A DNA stretch of 64,000 bases from the NCBI GenBank assembly GCA_003116975.1, contig BGKB01000097.1:1-64000 (forward strand), written 5' to 3'. Each line of letters starts with the position of its first letter. The stretch's first letter is position 1. The position numbers were made by a program, and so were the translations under genes. This document shows positions 39,177 to 49,458 of this stretch, one piece after another. The notes beneath the pieces are model-generated. The model had not been told where the DNA came from. It saw nothing but the letters and a program-made list of their open reading frames with translations, and made no database searches. This DNA comes from Aurantiochytrium sp. KH105. Its lineage: Eukaryota; Sar; Bigyra; Thraustochytrida; Thraustochytriidae.

Positions 39177-41773
39177 CGGGGACGAAACGCGACACAGTAG
39201 TTGTGAAAAAGCTCCCCATTTCGCAGCAGCAGAACCATGTCCAGCAGCATCACCGGCAACGGCAGCCACAGCGGCACGTCCCGAGACCCGCATCTTCTTC
39301 CTCTTCTTCTTCTTCTTGTTTTTCTTCTTCACGCAGACCCAAGGCAAACGTGAAGCCTTTGCCGCAAGAGACGCGGCAAGAATTTGTGCGAAAGGCAGCT
39401 CCCGAGTCTGTGGAGCCCGTGAGGAGTCCACGAGAGGACGAGGAGGAAACGCAAATTCTTCGTGATCGTAGGGAATTCGAGTGCCTTGATCCTGCTCACG
39501 ACGAGTCAGACGAGGAATCAGAGGCGCGTGCACAGGGCCGTGCGCGTCAGATCAACAATCCCGAAGAGGAAGAGGGCGACGACGTTGACGTGGACGACGA
39601 GGTCGACGTCGGCGACGAGGAAGAAGATGACGACGAGGTCGTAGAACTGGACGACGAAGAATCCTCGTCCATGATGTCCGACGACCTTGCCTCGTTCGCA
39701 TCCTCTATCAACCCCGGGACTGTAGCGACACACCTTACTGCAAACAGCTTGACCAGCACCGGACGAAAGCTAGACGTGGCCACTCTCTTTGCGGAGCAAC
39801 GTCGTTTCGAGGAGTCCAACGACAAGGTCAAGGTGAGCGTCGCTCTCGACGGGGGTCCGCCTTTGGAGGTTTTTGTATCTGTAGCAGAAAATGGCCTGTT
39901 AAAGTACACGAGCGACGGGAACCTCGAGGTTACCTGTGCCTCGGGTGTCCTGCGCGTCGCAGTGCACTCCTCATCGCGTGGCATCCACCATGAGGTTGAG
40001 GGCGCATTTTCTCTGCAAGAGACCGTCCGGCTCGACGCATGGACAGAGCTGAACTTTGTCCATGACGCAAAGGAGTCCGCGTGGCGCTTCAAGGGTTTTC
40101 AAATTCGTTTGGAAGCGGAGGGCAAAAGCTTGCGCAGCTCTGCAGTCGCATCGACCGCCCCGTTGTCTATGGCGCAAGAAGTCTCGGCGCGCCCTCATTC
40201 GGAGGAGGGCTCGCTTCAGATGCAAGCACCCTCGCAGACACAATCGCCTCCGCTTCCGCAAGGTGTTCAAGGCCCTGCGCCTGTCATGCGGGGCCCGCCC
40301 GGCTTCGCGAGCATGCCTGCAGTCGCTGTTGCCCCTCCACTCCCTGTACCCGCGCCTGGGATGACGCCGCCGCCGATGCCACTGCAGCTGCCGCAGCAGC
40401 AGCAAGCACCGCAGCCCATGGTGCCGATTAACGCTGAAGCAGGTTTTGCACCCACCATGGGTAAAGTGATGAACCCAAATGCAGACCTGCAGCAGCAGCA
40501 GCAGCAGCAGCCTTCAATGATGTGGTTTCCCTATGGGCCTCCCCCACACGCTGGACTCGCCGGCGCCCGTCCCGGCGTAGCTCCGTATTTTATGTACATG
40601 CCTTCTGCGTACGCGCAAATGCCCCTCATGTATCCTGGCGCTCCTGACCAGCAAGGACCGCAGCCTTCTCACCCGCAGCAACAAGCACACATGCCTCCTC
40701 CGCACATGCTTTCTCCGCACCACCATCACATGCTCCAACAACAGCAAGCGCACATGCACATGCCCATGATGCCCATGATGCCTACTCTGGACGGGGCTAT
40801 GTCGCCGCCAACGCCGGTGCCCATGGGCCCTATGATGCACATGCCCGAGCCCGAAGCATTCGAGACCACGGCAGCGTCACTCCTTGACGAAATTCAGAAG
40901 CACTCGGGTCTCGACATGCAGGAATTGCTCCTGCGTTCCGAATGGGGCCGTGGGCGCGTCCTGGATTTGCTCCGTCGTAAAGCGCACCCCGACCTGTATG
41001 CCACGCTTCTGGGTCGCATCGGGGCCGGTGTCGGCGTCCTCCTTTTGAATCGGTTTGCCTCGCAGGTCGTTTTGGAGATCTTGAAGAGTGGGTCCGCCGT
41101 GGAGCGCGAGCGGCTCGTGGATCTCCTCGATGTTTCAGCCCCAGCACTCATGTCGAGCACTGTGGCCTGCAATGTGTTGCTGGCTGCGATCAAGGACATG
41201 CGCGACGAAGCGACCGGCAAGCATCTTTTGGATGTCATCCTGGACAATGTCGACGCCACGGAACTGCTGGCGCACCCCCGCGCGCTCACTCTCGCCTTGG
41301 CGACGCACTCTGACGCCGATGAACGTGTGCGCGCCGCCTTGAGTGCCGCTGCCAATCCTGTGCGCCTTGCGACTTCTCGCGTCGAGACCGCGCGAACCAT
41401 GGTCGATGCCAAGTTTGTCGATCCTGCATATGTGCACGTGCTTGCACACCACGAACTCGGGTATACCATTTTGTGCAAGGACGCGCAGCTCCGCGAGGCG
41501 TGCGTGGAGCGCCTCGATCTTCCGACGCTTGCCAAGCACGCGCCCGCGGGTGCCAAGCTGGTCCAAGCTCTGCTGGACGAGCCTTCGTCAATGATGGCTG
41601 TGGCGCAGCTTTTGGCAGAGGCGGCGCCCTCTTTGGTTTTTGATCGCACAGGAGGGCGTCTGGCTGAGCAGGCGCTTCGGCTGCTTTTGAAGCGATCCTC
41701 TGCGTCGGAAGTGCCCAATCACGAGCTGCTCGCCCTTTTTGAACCCGATGTCGAGCAGCAACAGGAGGAGTGA
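38765..41773 (+). CDS. Polyglutamine-rich protein with an alpha-helical repeat C-terminus (possible RNA-binding)
   Basis: 1002 residues from the ATG at 38765; the frame extends 5' to a GTG at 38288 through GC-rich leader and is not used. Layout: Ala/Arg-rich start, poly-Gln of ~12 (about 59-70), a Gln/Lys-rich stretch, poly-Gln of ~26 (about 113-138), a Ser run, an acidic block (about 252-308, EEEGDDVDVDDEVDVGDEEEDDDE-like), a globular-looking segment (about 350-450), a Pro/Met/Gln-rich region, then ~300 residues of helical repeats (about 697-999; e.g. FASQVVLEILKSG, LLAAIKDMRD, HHELGYTILCKD). The repeats recall Puf or ARM helices but no PUF signature is certain. Prion-like Gln/Pro/Met regions next to a helical domain are typical of RNA-granule proteins, which is my guess at function. 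Confidence 0.7.
39101..39177 (+). repeat. CAG repeat encoding the longer polyglutamine tract
   Basis: About 25 uninterrupted CAG codons inside the gene at 38765-41773. A second CAG run of about 12 lies at 38941-38975. Pure CAG runs of this length are expected to be length-variable. Confidence 0.95.
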
Positions 41774-42151
41774 GTGAGTCAGTCACTTGGTCAACACGCT
41801 GGCTCTTAATGAGATGAAACACATGAAAACAATAAAACACATGCTCGTTGTCTTACTCTTTTTGTCTTTTTATGTTTTGCTTGCTTCAGAGAGCTGATTA
41901 GCTTTTGATTCGATTCTCATCCATTATATCTACTCCTCATGGCATTGTGCGTCATGGGCGTTGCGACAGAGAAAGTTTCGCCATTCATGAAAATGATCAT
42001 GTTGGAGGTTTTCAAGATAGCTGAGTTACGACTGGACAGATAAGACAAGATTTCTGAAGGTTGATTTCCGTGTAAGCCTATTTGCCCAAGAAAAGAACCT
42101 GGCTTCAACGAAACCTAAGCAATACGTGGCGTGGTGGCTGCAAGACAAGAC

Positions 42152-42385
42152 ATGAAAGATGGAAAGATAAACGAAAAAACAAGCTTTGTCCAAGATAAGA
42201 GCTCGGAAACAAGCTTTGTCGAAGACAGGAGCTGGAAAATCAGCTCAGATGCAAACACCGACGCAATTCTCAGATTTCACCACAAGTTTGCTTTCCTCAT
42301 TGGTTCCACGCCAAGAGACGAGTTCGAAGAAGAGATGCAAAAGCTTGAAATGGGCACACTCGCACAGGGACCTCTTGCGAAATGA
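42152..42385 (+). CDS. Possible small protein with an internal 10-residue repeat
   Basis: 77 residues from ATG 42152. It has a tandem 30-bp duplication (42181-42210 and 42211-42240) read as TSFVQDKSSE/TSFVEDRSWK and a C-terminal half with normal protein-like composition (AILRFHHKFAFLIGSTPRDE, FEEEMQKLEMG). No family recognised, no signal peptide. It may be a real short gene, an exon or a remnant; it lies in the otherwise gene-free ~1.1 kb between the polyglutamine gene and eL37 (41774-42890), in which nothing else was recognised. Confidence 0.3.
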   Translation: MKDGKINEKTSFVQDKSSETSFVEDRSWKISSDANTDAILRFHHKFAFLIGSTPRDEFEEEMQKLEMGTLAQGPLAK

Positions 42386-42890
42386 ACACAACCAGCGGAA
42401 GACACCATTTTCTCCAAAGTATTCTCATCCTCACACACATACACGTCTGCGCTCTCTCTCTCTCTCCATCTCTGCGCAAGCACCACAAAGAAGGTCTCGC
42501 GATAGCAAAGTAAACAATCAAAGTAAAAGTCGTCGTCACATTCTCACCAATTGAAAGGAAAAAGTAGGGGTTGAAGAAGCTTGATCACGCCGAGCAGAGA
42601 CCTGCCTGTACAGCAGACCCGGCCCCCACCACGTACTCGCCTCAAGACGGCCTGGGTACACGCCCAAAAGGTTACTTTACCCTGTCAAGACGCCAGAGAA
42701 AAGATGGACATGCAGACGAGCCAGGGGCAAACGTCAGGAGGAAAGCCAATAAACGTGGCGTCATCGTCATCGTCGTTGTAGTTGTAGCAGGGTCAGGAGC
42801 TATGAGCACGGCAAGCAGCAGCACGCAGGCGCGGCGCAAAGCCAGCCACCCGCGCCGCCCTCACCGCACGTCTCTAGCACCACGAGCCGC

Positions 42891-43157
42891 TTACTTGGTC
42901 GGCTTGGCGACGGTGCCCTCGCGGAAGCCGTTCTTGGCCTTGCGGGGGATGGTCTTGAGGTAGCGCATGCGGCCGGTGCCCTCCGTGCGGCGTCGCAGGG
43001 CCTTCTTGCCCCACTGGTACCGGCGCATCTTGGGCGCGGGGTAGCCGCACGAGGCGCACGTCGCCTTCTGCACGTGGTACGACGACTTGCCGCACCGCCG
43101 GCACAGCACGTGCGACTTGTTGTGCTTCTTGCCGAAAGCCTGCGTACCCTTCGTCAT
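42891..43157 (-). CDS. RPL37: 60S ribosomal protein eL37
   Basis: 88 residues, full length (human eL37 is 97). It begins [16 protein letters not shown] and contains the zinc ribbon CRRCG (19-22) with CASCG (34-37), then [19 protein letters not shown] and [22 protein letters not shown], all hallmarks of eL37, which binds 5.8S/28S rRNA in the large subunit. No intron is needed. The gene is divergent from the Lys-rich gene at 43688 with a ~530-bp GC-rich promoter between them. Confidence 0.97.
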   Translation of the reverse strand: MTKGTQAFGKKHNKSHVLCRRCGKSSYHVQKATCASCGYPAPKMRRYQWGKKALRRRTEGTGRMRYLKTIPRKAKNGFREGTVAKPTK

Positions 43158-43687
43158 CTTCCCTGCTGCGACGCGACCTGCGCTGCCAAGCCTGCGTCAA
43201 CTCCTCAAACTATTCTGCTCCTCCGCCTGCGCCGCGCCGCCACCCGGCCGGGCCCCCTGCTTGCGCGCCGCCAGACCCGCGCCTAGCCGGGCCCTACGAC
43301 CCCCCTACCGCGCCTCCGCCACCCCTTCCCGCCCCGGCGCGCCCGCGCGCCGCACTCCGCGCTGCCCTAACCCTACCCCCCGCGCGCCGCGCCTGCCGCG
43401 CCGGGCCTCTCAGCCTCCGATTAGTCGCGGCGAATACTGCCCAATATTTCGGGTAGGGCGAAACTAGTTTTTGGTATTGTCGTGTGTGCGCGGGGACGAG
43501 CGGGGATGGGGTGTGCGCGCGGGGCGGGGACGGGGTGTGCGCGCGGGGCGGGGACGGGCGGCGGGATGGGTGGCGAGGCGCCGGCGCGGAGCAGAGCGCG
43601 ATTGATTGGGGTCGGGGGGCGGGGCAGGTCCGCGCGCGCGAGGGCAGAGCAGAAGGCCGCGGACGCGCCGGAGACGCGGCAGGAAAG
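43158..43687. other. Shared divergent promoter region of eL37 and a Lys-rich nuclear-type gene
   Basis: Very GC-rich. It contains a telo-box-like site at 43365-43379 and a perfect two-copy 24-bp tandem repeat (43508-43531 and 43532-43555). The + strand frame that opens at 43484 through this repeat starts with GTG and is not counted as part of the downstream protein. Confidence 0.6.
43365..43379. promoter_or_regulatory. Telo-box-like site upstream of eL37
   Basis: The sequence CCCTAACCCTACCCC contains AACCCTA, the core of the telo-box. It lies about 210 bases before the eL37 start codon (minus strand) and about 310 bases before the opposite gene. Confidence 0.5.
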
Positions 43688-44737
43688 ATGGAGGACGAGA
43701 AGCTCGCGGATTTGCACGATGATCTCAAGCTCAAGGCGAGCTCGAGGGGCGGCCGCGGCGGCCTGGGAACTGGGTTCCAGGGGTCTGGCGGCTTTGACCT
43801 AAACAAGGCCATCCTGCGGCAGCACAACATGGACGAACACGGCAACGAGCTCAAGAAGGGGCAAGATGATGAGGCCGAAGCGGAGGCGGAACCCACTATC
43901 TCGGGCCCGAGGCCTGGACACATGCCGCTTATCAAATTCGTCCCTGCCGGATACAAGCCCAAGCCTGTGGAGAACAAGAACGTTATGACTTTTGATGACA
44001 GCGACGATGAGAAGAGCGTTGCCAGCAGCAGCAGCAGCAGCAGCGAGTCTGAGTCCGAGTCTGATTCTGAGTCTGAATCTGACTCAAGCGACGATGAGGA
44101 AGAGCAGACGAAAGTTGTCGCGAAAAAGACGAAAAAAGCTGATGCGAAGCCCAAGGAAAAGGTGAAGAAGGAAAAGTCGGAAAAGGTCGAGGAGAAGAAG
44201 AAGAAGAAGAAGAAGAAGGAGAAGAAGGCCGAAACCTCAGAAGAGGAATCCAAAAAGGAAAAGAAAAAGGAAAAGAAGATCAAAAAGGACAAAAAGACGA
44301 GCAAAACGTCCAAGAACTCCGAAGAGAGCGTAGACGCTCCCGCAGAGGAGAAAAAGAAGGACAAGAAGACGAAGAAGGACAAAAAGAAGAAGGACAAGAA
44401 GGAAAAGGAAAAGGACAAGGAGGCCTCCACTGGCAAGAAGCGAAAGCGACCCGAGGACAAGGAGGTCAGCAGCGAAGAAAGCGAAGAGCAAACGTCGAAG
44501 AAAATCAAGAAGAAGAAGAAGACATCAGACGACGCAAACGGAAAGGTTGAAGCAACAACAAAGAGAGACAAGAAAACCAAAAAGGATGAGAAGAAGAAAA
44601 AGAAAAAGAAGGAGAAGGCGCAAAAGGATAGTGAGCAAGAATCGGCCATGGAGACTGATGACGTGTCCGACAAGAAGGAGAAAAAGAAAAAGTCCAAGGA
44701 CAAGAAGGAGAAAAAGGCGAAAAAGGAGAAAAAGTAG
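43688..44737 (+). CDS. Lys/Glu-rich low-complexity protein, probably nuclear/nucleolar
   Basis: 349 residues from ATG 43688 (MEDEKLADLHDDLKLK). The only ordered-looking part is the first ~120 residues (GLGTGFQGSGGFDLNKAILRQHNMDEHG, then FVPAGYKPKPVENKNVMTFDDSDDE). An acidic Ser/Glu/Asp stretch (about residues 110-140) and more than 200 residues of Lys-Glu repeats follow, ending KKEKKAKKEKK. Such charged tails occur in nucleolar and rRNA-processing proteins, and the shared promoter with a ribosomal protein gene fits, but no named family is recognised. The opposite-strand frame 43294-44823 is a shadow of the lysine codons. Confidence 0.7.
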   Translation: MEDEKLADLHDDLKLKASSRGGRGGLGTGFQGSGGFDLNKAILRQHNMDEHGNELKKGQDDEAEAEAEPTISGPRPGHMPLIKFVPAGYKPKPVENKNVMTFDDSDDEKSVASSSSSSSESESESDSESESDSSDDEEEQTKVVAKKTKKADAKPKEKVKKEKSEKVEEKKKKKKKKEKKAETSEEESKKEKKKEKKIKKDKKTSKTSKNSEESVDAPAEEKKKDKKTKKDKKKKDKKEKEKDKEASTGKKRKRPEDKEVSSEESEEQTSKKIKKKKKTSDDANGKVEATTKRDKKTKKDEKKKKKKKEKAQKDSEQESAMETDDVSDKKEKKKKSKDKKEKKAKKEKK

Positions 44738-46014
44738 AAGCACCTCACGCTTCTCCCTTTATCCTTCTTTTCCCCTTTTGTCATCGTTGTTGTTACTTGT
44801 CTTTGCGCGTGCAACGCTTCCAATCAAACGCAGAGCTCTCGATGGCCGTGCAAAGCTGATTGCGCTCGGGTAAACTAGGATTCATCTGAGCGTAATCGTT
44901 GCTGGCAAGTGTGCTAATTCTAATCCTATGTGAGGGACGTCCCTGTCTGATTCGTAGGGCTTTATGAATGTATTTTTTCTTGGCCCCCTCGGCTGCGATG
45001 CACATGCACCAAAGTTGACGCGTTCCAATCTCACACCGATGTCAATGACGAACGCATGATCGCGCGGGTTTTAAAACAATCGCAAGAGCATGCGGTCAAA
45101 CTCTACTTGATTCTACAAGCACTACGTTCACACACGTAGTCATACGATTGAAAAAGACGTGCCGGGTTAAAAAAAAGTAAAACAAACTTTTTTTCCACCT
45201 CACATCATTGGCAGGCTCTCCTTCTCCTCATCGGACTTATTGAAGCGACACCTCGACAGCCCATTCGCACAGTGAGGAATGATGTTATGATGGAAGTCGG
45301 GCCTTCAAGCTATTGTGCCGATGCACTTGCACGAATACAAACGCGAAGAACGACAGGCCCATCTCTCGAGAACAACGTATGTACACGGAAACGCATTTCG
45401 GCGCGCCTTGTCTTCTTTTTACACATGCTATCTTACCGCGTAGACACAAGCGCACGGTGCACAGCGGCTCGTCACGCCCCGTCTATGATGGCGAGCTTTC
45501 TTTTTCGAGAGGTACTGGGTCGTGGAGCCTCTGCGCAGAGATGGGCCCGTCAACTTCATGGCTGCTGCAGCTACAGGCAGCAAGATGCCTCTTTCACGTC
45601 CAGGTGGGGTGGCGACACCCCGCTTCGGATTGCGCTCGAGGCCGAGAATCTCGCTGGCTAGCTAGCTGGCTGATGTAAGGGCGAATTGCAACGTATGAGA
45701 GAACGTATGCGCACCGCGTGAAATTAACACCTGAGAGGAATTGGTCGCAGATCGTCGCAGATCATGCTGTAACTCGAACGATGGAAGAAGGAATCGCTTC
45801 GGTTTTCAGTAGTGGTCACCTCATCCTTGTTCTTTCTGTCCGTCGCGACGGACATCGGAGCGGAGCTTCGGCATATCTTCCTGCGAAGCCAAGTTTCGCG
45901 AGGCGTGCAGACGCGAGGCAATTCATCAAATCTGGAATTACCAACGAGTTTATCCCAACATCATCAGCGCTTGCCCTGAGGAGATTAGCAGCTAGACTTC
46001 AATCTTTGGAGAGT
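44738..46014. other. Intergenic region before the SDR cluster
   Basis: About 1.3 kb of mixed base composition with only short frames. A + strand frame at 45272-45661 starts with ATG but has no recognisable feature. No repeat or RNA gene recognised. Confidence 0.45.
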
Positions 46015-46860
46015 ATGTCGTCCATCACGGTTGTCACAGGCTCGAACCAAGGCCTTGGCTTTGAAGCTGTGCGAAAGCTGGCTCGTTAGGCAAATGGTCA
46101 TACAATCATGACATCGCGCAATGCAACACGTGGGCAAGAAGCTCTTGAAAAGGTGCAAAAGGAGTTTCCCGAGGCTAGTGTCGAAGTCATGGAGCTGGAC
46201 CTCGATAGTGACGCCTCCCAGGAAGCCTTTGTCAAGGCCATCGAGGAAAAGCATGGCAAAGTCTCGTGCCTTGTCAACAATGCTGGCGTCGGATACGCGC
46301 CCACGAGCGATGTGCCTGTAAAGGACCAAACCTCGCAGACGTTCTCGACGAACGTCTTTCAGACGATCAAGTTCACGGATCGCATGCTTCCGCTCTTGAA
46401 CAAAGATGCGAATCCGCGTATCGTCGTTCTCGCCTCGACGTTGTCCCAGACAGCCTTTGCGTCTCTCAGCAGCGAAGCACAGAAGCGAATTACAACGGAG
46501 GACCTCACGACCACGGACGTTCTTGCCTTTGCAAAGGACTATGTCAAGGCAGTTGCGGAAGACAAGGCAAAGCAAGAAGGGTTTGCGGAGAATGCCGAGG
46601 CTACGAGCTACATGATGAGCAAGTTGTGCGACGTGCAGTTCGCGCGGACGTATGCGCGAGAGCACCCGAACATTATCGTAAACAGCTGCTGTCCCGACTG
46701 GTGTGTGACTGCGATGGGACAGAAGGCAGGCAACCCGCCGCGTTCGTCCGAGGAGGGCGCCGAGGTCATGGCATTTCTCGCGACCGCCGACCTCGATGGC
46801 ACGTCTGGAGAGTTCTGGTATGATAACAAAGTTCTGCCGGCCTTTACGGTTTCTGCATAG
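46015..46860 (+). pseudogene. Carbonyl-reductase-type SDR gene 1, interrupted by an in-frame stop
   Basis: First of three tandem short-chain dehydrogenase genes. It starts MSSITVVTGSNQGLGFEAVRKLAR (NADP-binding TGxxxGxG), then meets TAG at 46087-46089 exactly where the sister genes have Arg-Asp or Lys-Glu (LARRDG/LARKEG). The frame resumes without shift and runs 250 more residues with NNAGVGYAP, the catalytic YMMSK and CCPDW. A single base change from AAG or similar would explain the stop. The rest shows no damage, so inactivation looks recent, or the gene is read through or mis-sequenced. A protein made only from the downstream ATG (46108) would lack the dinucleotide-binding glycines. Confidence 0.8.
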
Positions 46861-47238
46861 GTTCCATTCGCGCGATTTTCGCTTTGGCGCATACTACATT
46901 AGAAGTCATTGATTTCGCAAATCTCATTTTCCTTTTTCTCCGCACCGCTGACTGTCGATCCTCTTCATCGAGAACTCCTCTTGCGCCGACGATTCTGCCT
47001 TCATCTGCTTGGCGTCGGTGCCCAGAAACGAGGGACGCCACGGCGATCAAAGAAGCACCGCGGGTGGCGGGTCGCAAGTGTGGTTTCGCCGAGATTTTTC
47101 TATCTTTTGTCCGATGTGAGCTTTGGGTTTCTGGGCCCGTTCAAGCAAGAAGCAGAACTGGAACGAGGGAGACGCGGCACGCTTGGGGCATAGAGAAGAG
47201 GTGTACGGCAAGCTCCAAAGGCAAGCGCGAGAGGAGCG
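46861..47238. other. Spacer between SDR genes 1 and 2
   Basis: About 380 bases without a recognised gene; presumably holds the 3' end of gene 1 and the promoter of gene 2. Confidence 0.6.
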
Positions 47239-48081
47239 ATGGCAGCCACGCGCGTCTTTGTCGTGACTGGCGCGAACCAGGGCATCGGCTTTGAGACGGT
47301 GCGCAGGCTTGCACGGAGGGATGGTCTGCACACGATCATGACCGCGCGCAATGCGGCACGCGGCCAGGAAGCTTTGGAAAAGCTGCACGAGGAGTTTCCG
47401 CAGGCGAGCATTGAGCTCATGGAGCTCGACCTTGACGACGATGCCTCGCAAGAGGTCTTTGTCAAGACGCTCGAAGAAAAGCACCGAAAGTTGTCATGTC
47501 TCGTGAACAATGCTGGGATTGCCTTCAACTCGAGAAGCAAAGAGACCTTTGAAGAGCAGACGGAGCCTACGCTCAGGACAAATCTTTTTCAGACAATCAA
47601 GCTTACCGAGCGCCTCTTGCCAATTCTACAAAAGGAGGAGGACAATCCTCGGGTTGTTGTCGTCGCCTCGCAGGTGTCCAAAATGGCATTTGATAAGATG
47701 AGCTCGGAAATGCAAGAGCGCATCACAGCGCCGGATCTCACAACTGCCGATGTCCTCGCCTTTGCGGAGGACTACAAGGCAGCTGTGCGCGACCATCAGG
47801 TTGCCGAGCGTGGGTTTGCGACGAACAACTATGGAATCAGCAAGCTCTGCGCCGTGCAATTTACGCGAACTTTTGCGCGAGAGCATCCGGAAATTGTCAT
47901 GAATAGCTGTTGTCCTGGATGGTGCGCCACGCGCTTGGGATCTTCCGCGGCGCCGCGATCTGCAGAAGCGGGGGCCGAGGTCGTGGAGTTTCTCGCTACG
48001 AGTGACCTCGATGGCAAGACGGGGGAGTTTTGGAGCGACAACAAAGTCAATCCTCCTTTTCAGGCGAGTTCATCTTTGTAG
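47239..48081 (+). CDS. Carbonyl-reductase-type short-chain dehydrogenase 2
   Basis: 280 residues; NADPH-dependent reductase of the CBR1-like SDR group acting on carbonyl substrates (exact substrate unknown). Visible are TGANQGIGFETVRRLARR (Rossmann glycines), TARN, the NNAGIAF motif and the catalytic YGISK, followed by NSCCPGWCATRLG. The long stretch between the NNAG and YxxxK motifs, typical of CBR-type enzymes with an inserted helix, is present. It is very similar to the gene at 49459 and less so to the interrupted gene at 46015. No signal or transit peptide. Confidence 0.9.
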   Translation: MAATRVFVVTGANQGIGFETVRRLARRDGLHTIMTARNAARGQEALEKLHEEFPQASIELMELDLDDDASQEVFVKTLEEKHRKLSCLVNNAGIAFNSRSKETFEEQTEPTLRTNLFQTIKLTERLLPILQKEEDNPRVVVVASQVSKMAFDKMSSEMQERITAPDLTTADVLAFAEDYKAAVRDHQVAERGFATNNYGISKLCAVQFTRTFAREHPEIVMNSCCPGWCATRLGSSAAPRSAEAGAEVVEFLATSDLDGKTGEFWSDNKVNPPFQASSSL

Positions 48082-49458
48082 TTTGAAACGGCACTTTATC
48101 GCCAAGACCAGCCGAATGAATATTCTCAACAATAAGATCAGAATGAATGTTTTCAACAAGATTCGATGGGTTCTTTTTGGCAGAATGAGTTTGCGCAAAT
48201 GACAACGTTTGGAGTCTTTTTACAAGTTCTTTACAAGTGCAACCTCATCGTCAAAATATCGAGAATCGGATTAACATGCTAGACAACATAGTTCACGAAA
48301 GCCTAGAAAACCTTAAGTATGAGCGAGGACCGCTTCCGTCAGCAGTGGGCACCATGACAAAGATTATACAGAAAGTCATTGATCAAGACGGGTTTTTGGA
48401 CTGGCATTGGGTAAATTAAGAGTATCACAGTTATTTTTATTGGTGATTTTGCCGACATGGTGCAGCTGCAATGTGTCACCCTGTGCCCAACAAGAATGCA
48501 CTTGTCTAATCGCACGAGAAGGGACATAATACAGTTATCTCTCGCAATTTGAGTTTCGCAAGAGACGCGTAAAAAGCCAAACTGGTGAAACCAACCTCAT
48601 TTTAACCTTGAAATGTTTCAACTAAAAACACTCTCGACTTGTAAAAAGGCTCCAAATGTTGTGACTTGCTCGTGCCTGTCAGTTTTTTCTTTTCCGTCAC
48701 TACACAGCCAACCCTGGCTCGTCGCGTCTTTGAGCCAGGCCCGAGCTCATTTCTGTCATCAAATCCCGTCAAGAAGAAGAAAAATTTCTCGACACGAGTG
48801 TCCGGAAACTCGTTGCGATTAACGCTGCCGTAATTTCTCTCTCTCTCTTGCTAAGCCAAACGACAGCCCGACCAAAGCTAGATCCCAAGGACAGATCCCA
48901 AGAATGGCCCACTGCCACTGCCTCACTGCCAACAGAAGTCAGAGCATCTGCTGCTGCAGCTGGCGATCTAATTCTTCATTTTCCCTTCCGATTTTGTTGT
49001 TCTCCTTGTTGTTCTTGTTTTTGCTTCTTTCTCACATTGATCTTCGATGCCTCGCTTGATCTACGCCTTGATGCGTCTCTCGGTCAGCAACGCCCAACTT
49101 GAGCGAGCCAATGATGGGCTTGCACCCGTGTTGGCTGCACTGATCAGAGTGAAGCAAGCACCTGCAGAGCTGACCCAGGCGGGCAGTGAGTCGTCAGTGA
49201 GTCGTCAGTGAGTCGCGTGTTCAGAGTCGGCCGGAAGCTGAGCCTCCTCGTCTGGCAGCGAGTGCTTCCCGCGCCGTCTGGGAGGGACAGAGATTTTCGC
49301 CGAGCTCCCGAGCGTCCCCGCCCGAGCGGGGCCCCGCGGTCGACACGAGCGTCAAGCAGTCCGTCAATCCGCCAATCAAGTCATCCATCACAGATCACCA
49401 TCGCGAGAGAGAGAGAGAGAGAGGGGAGAAGGAGCGGTATAAAGCAAGGGGATCAATC
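48082..49458. other. Spacer between SDR genes 2 and 3
   Basis: 1.4 kb without a confident gene. A 47-codon frame from ATG 48276 to 48419 (MLDNIVHESLENLKYERG) looks protein-like but is too short to assign. A (GA)n run lies just upstream of gene 3 (about 49406-49420). Confidence 0.45.

Noticed and set aside
38183-39277. Minus-strand poly-Leu/poly-Cys frames near 38300-39280
   Set aside because: They are the other frames of the CAG repeats in the polyglutamine gene.
43294-44823. 509-codon minus-strand Phe/Ser-rich frame that looks membrane-like
   Set aside because: It is the complement of Lys/Glu codon repeats of the gene at 43688; hydrophobic only by base composition.
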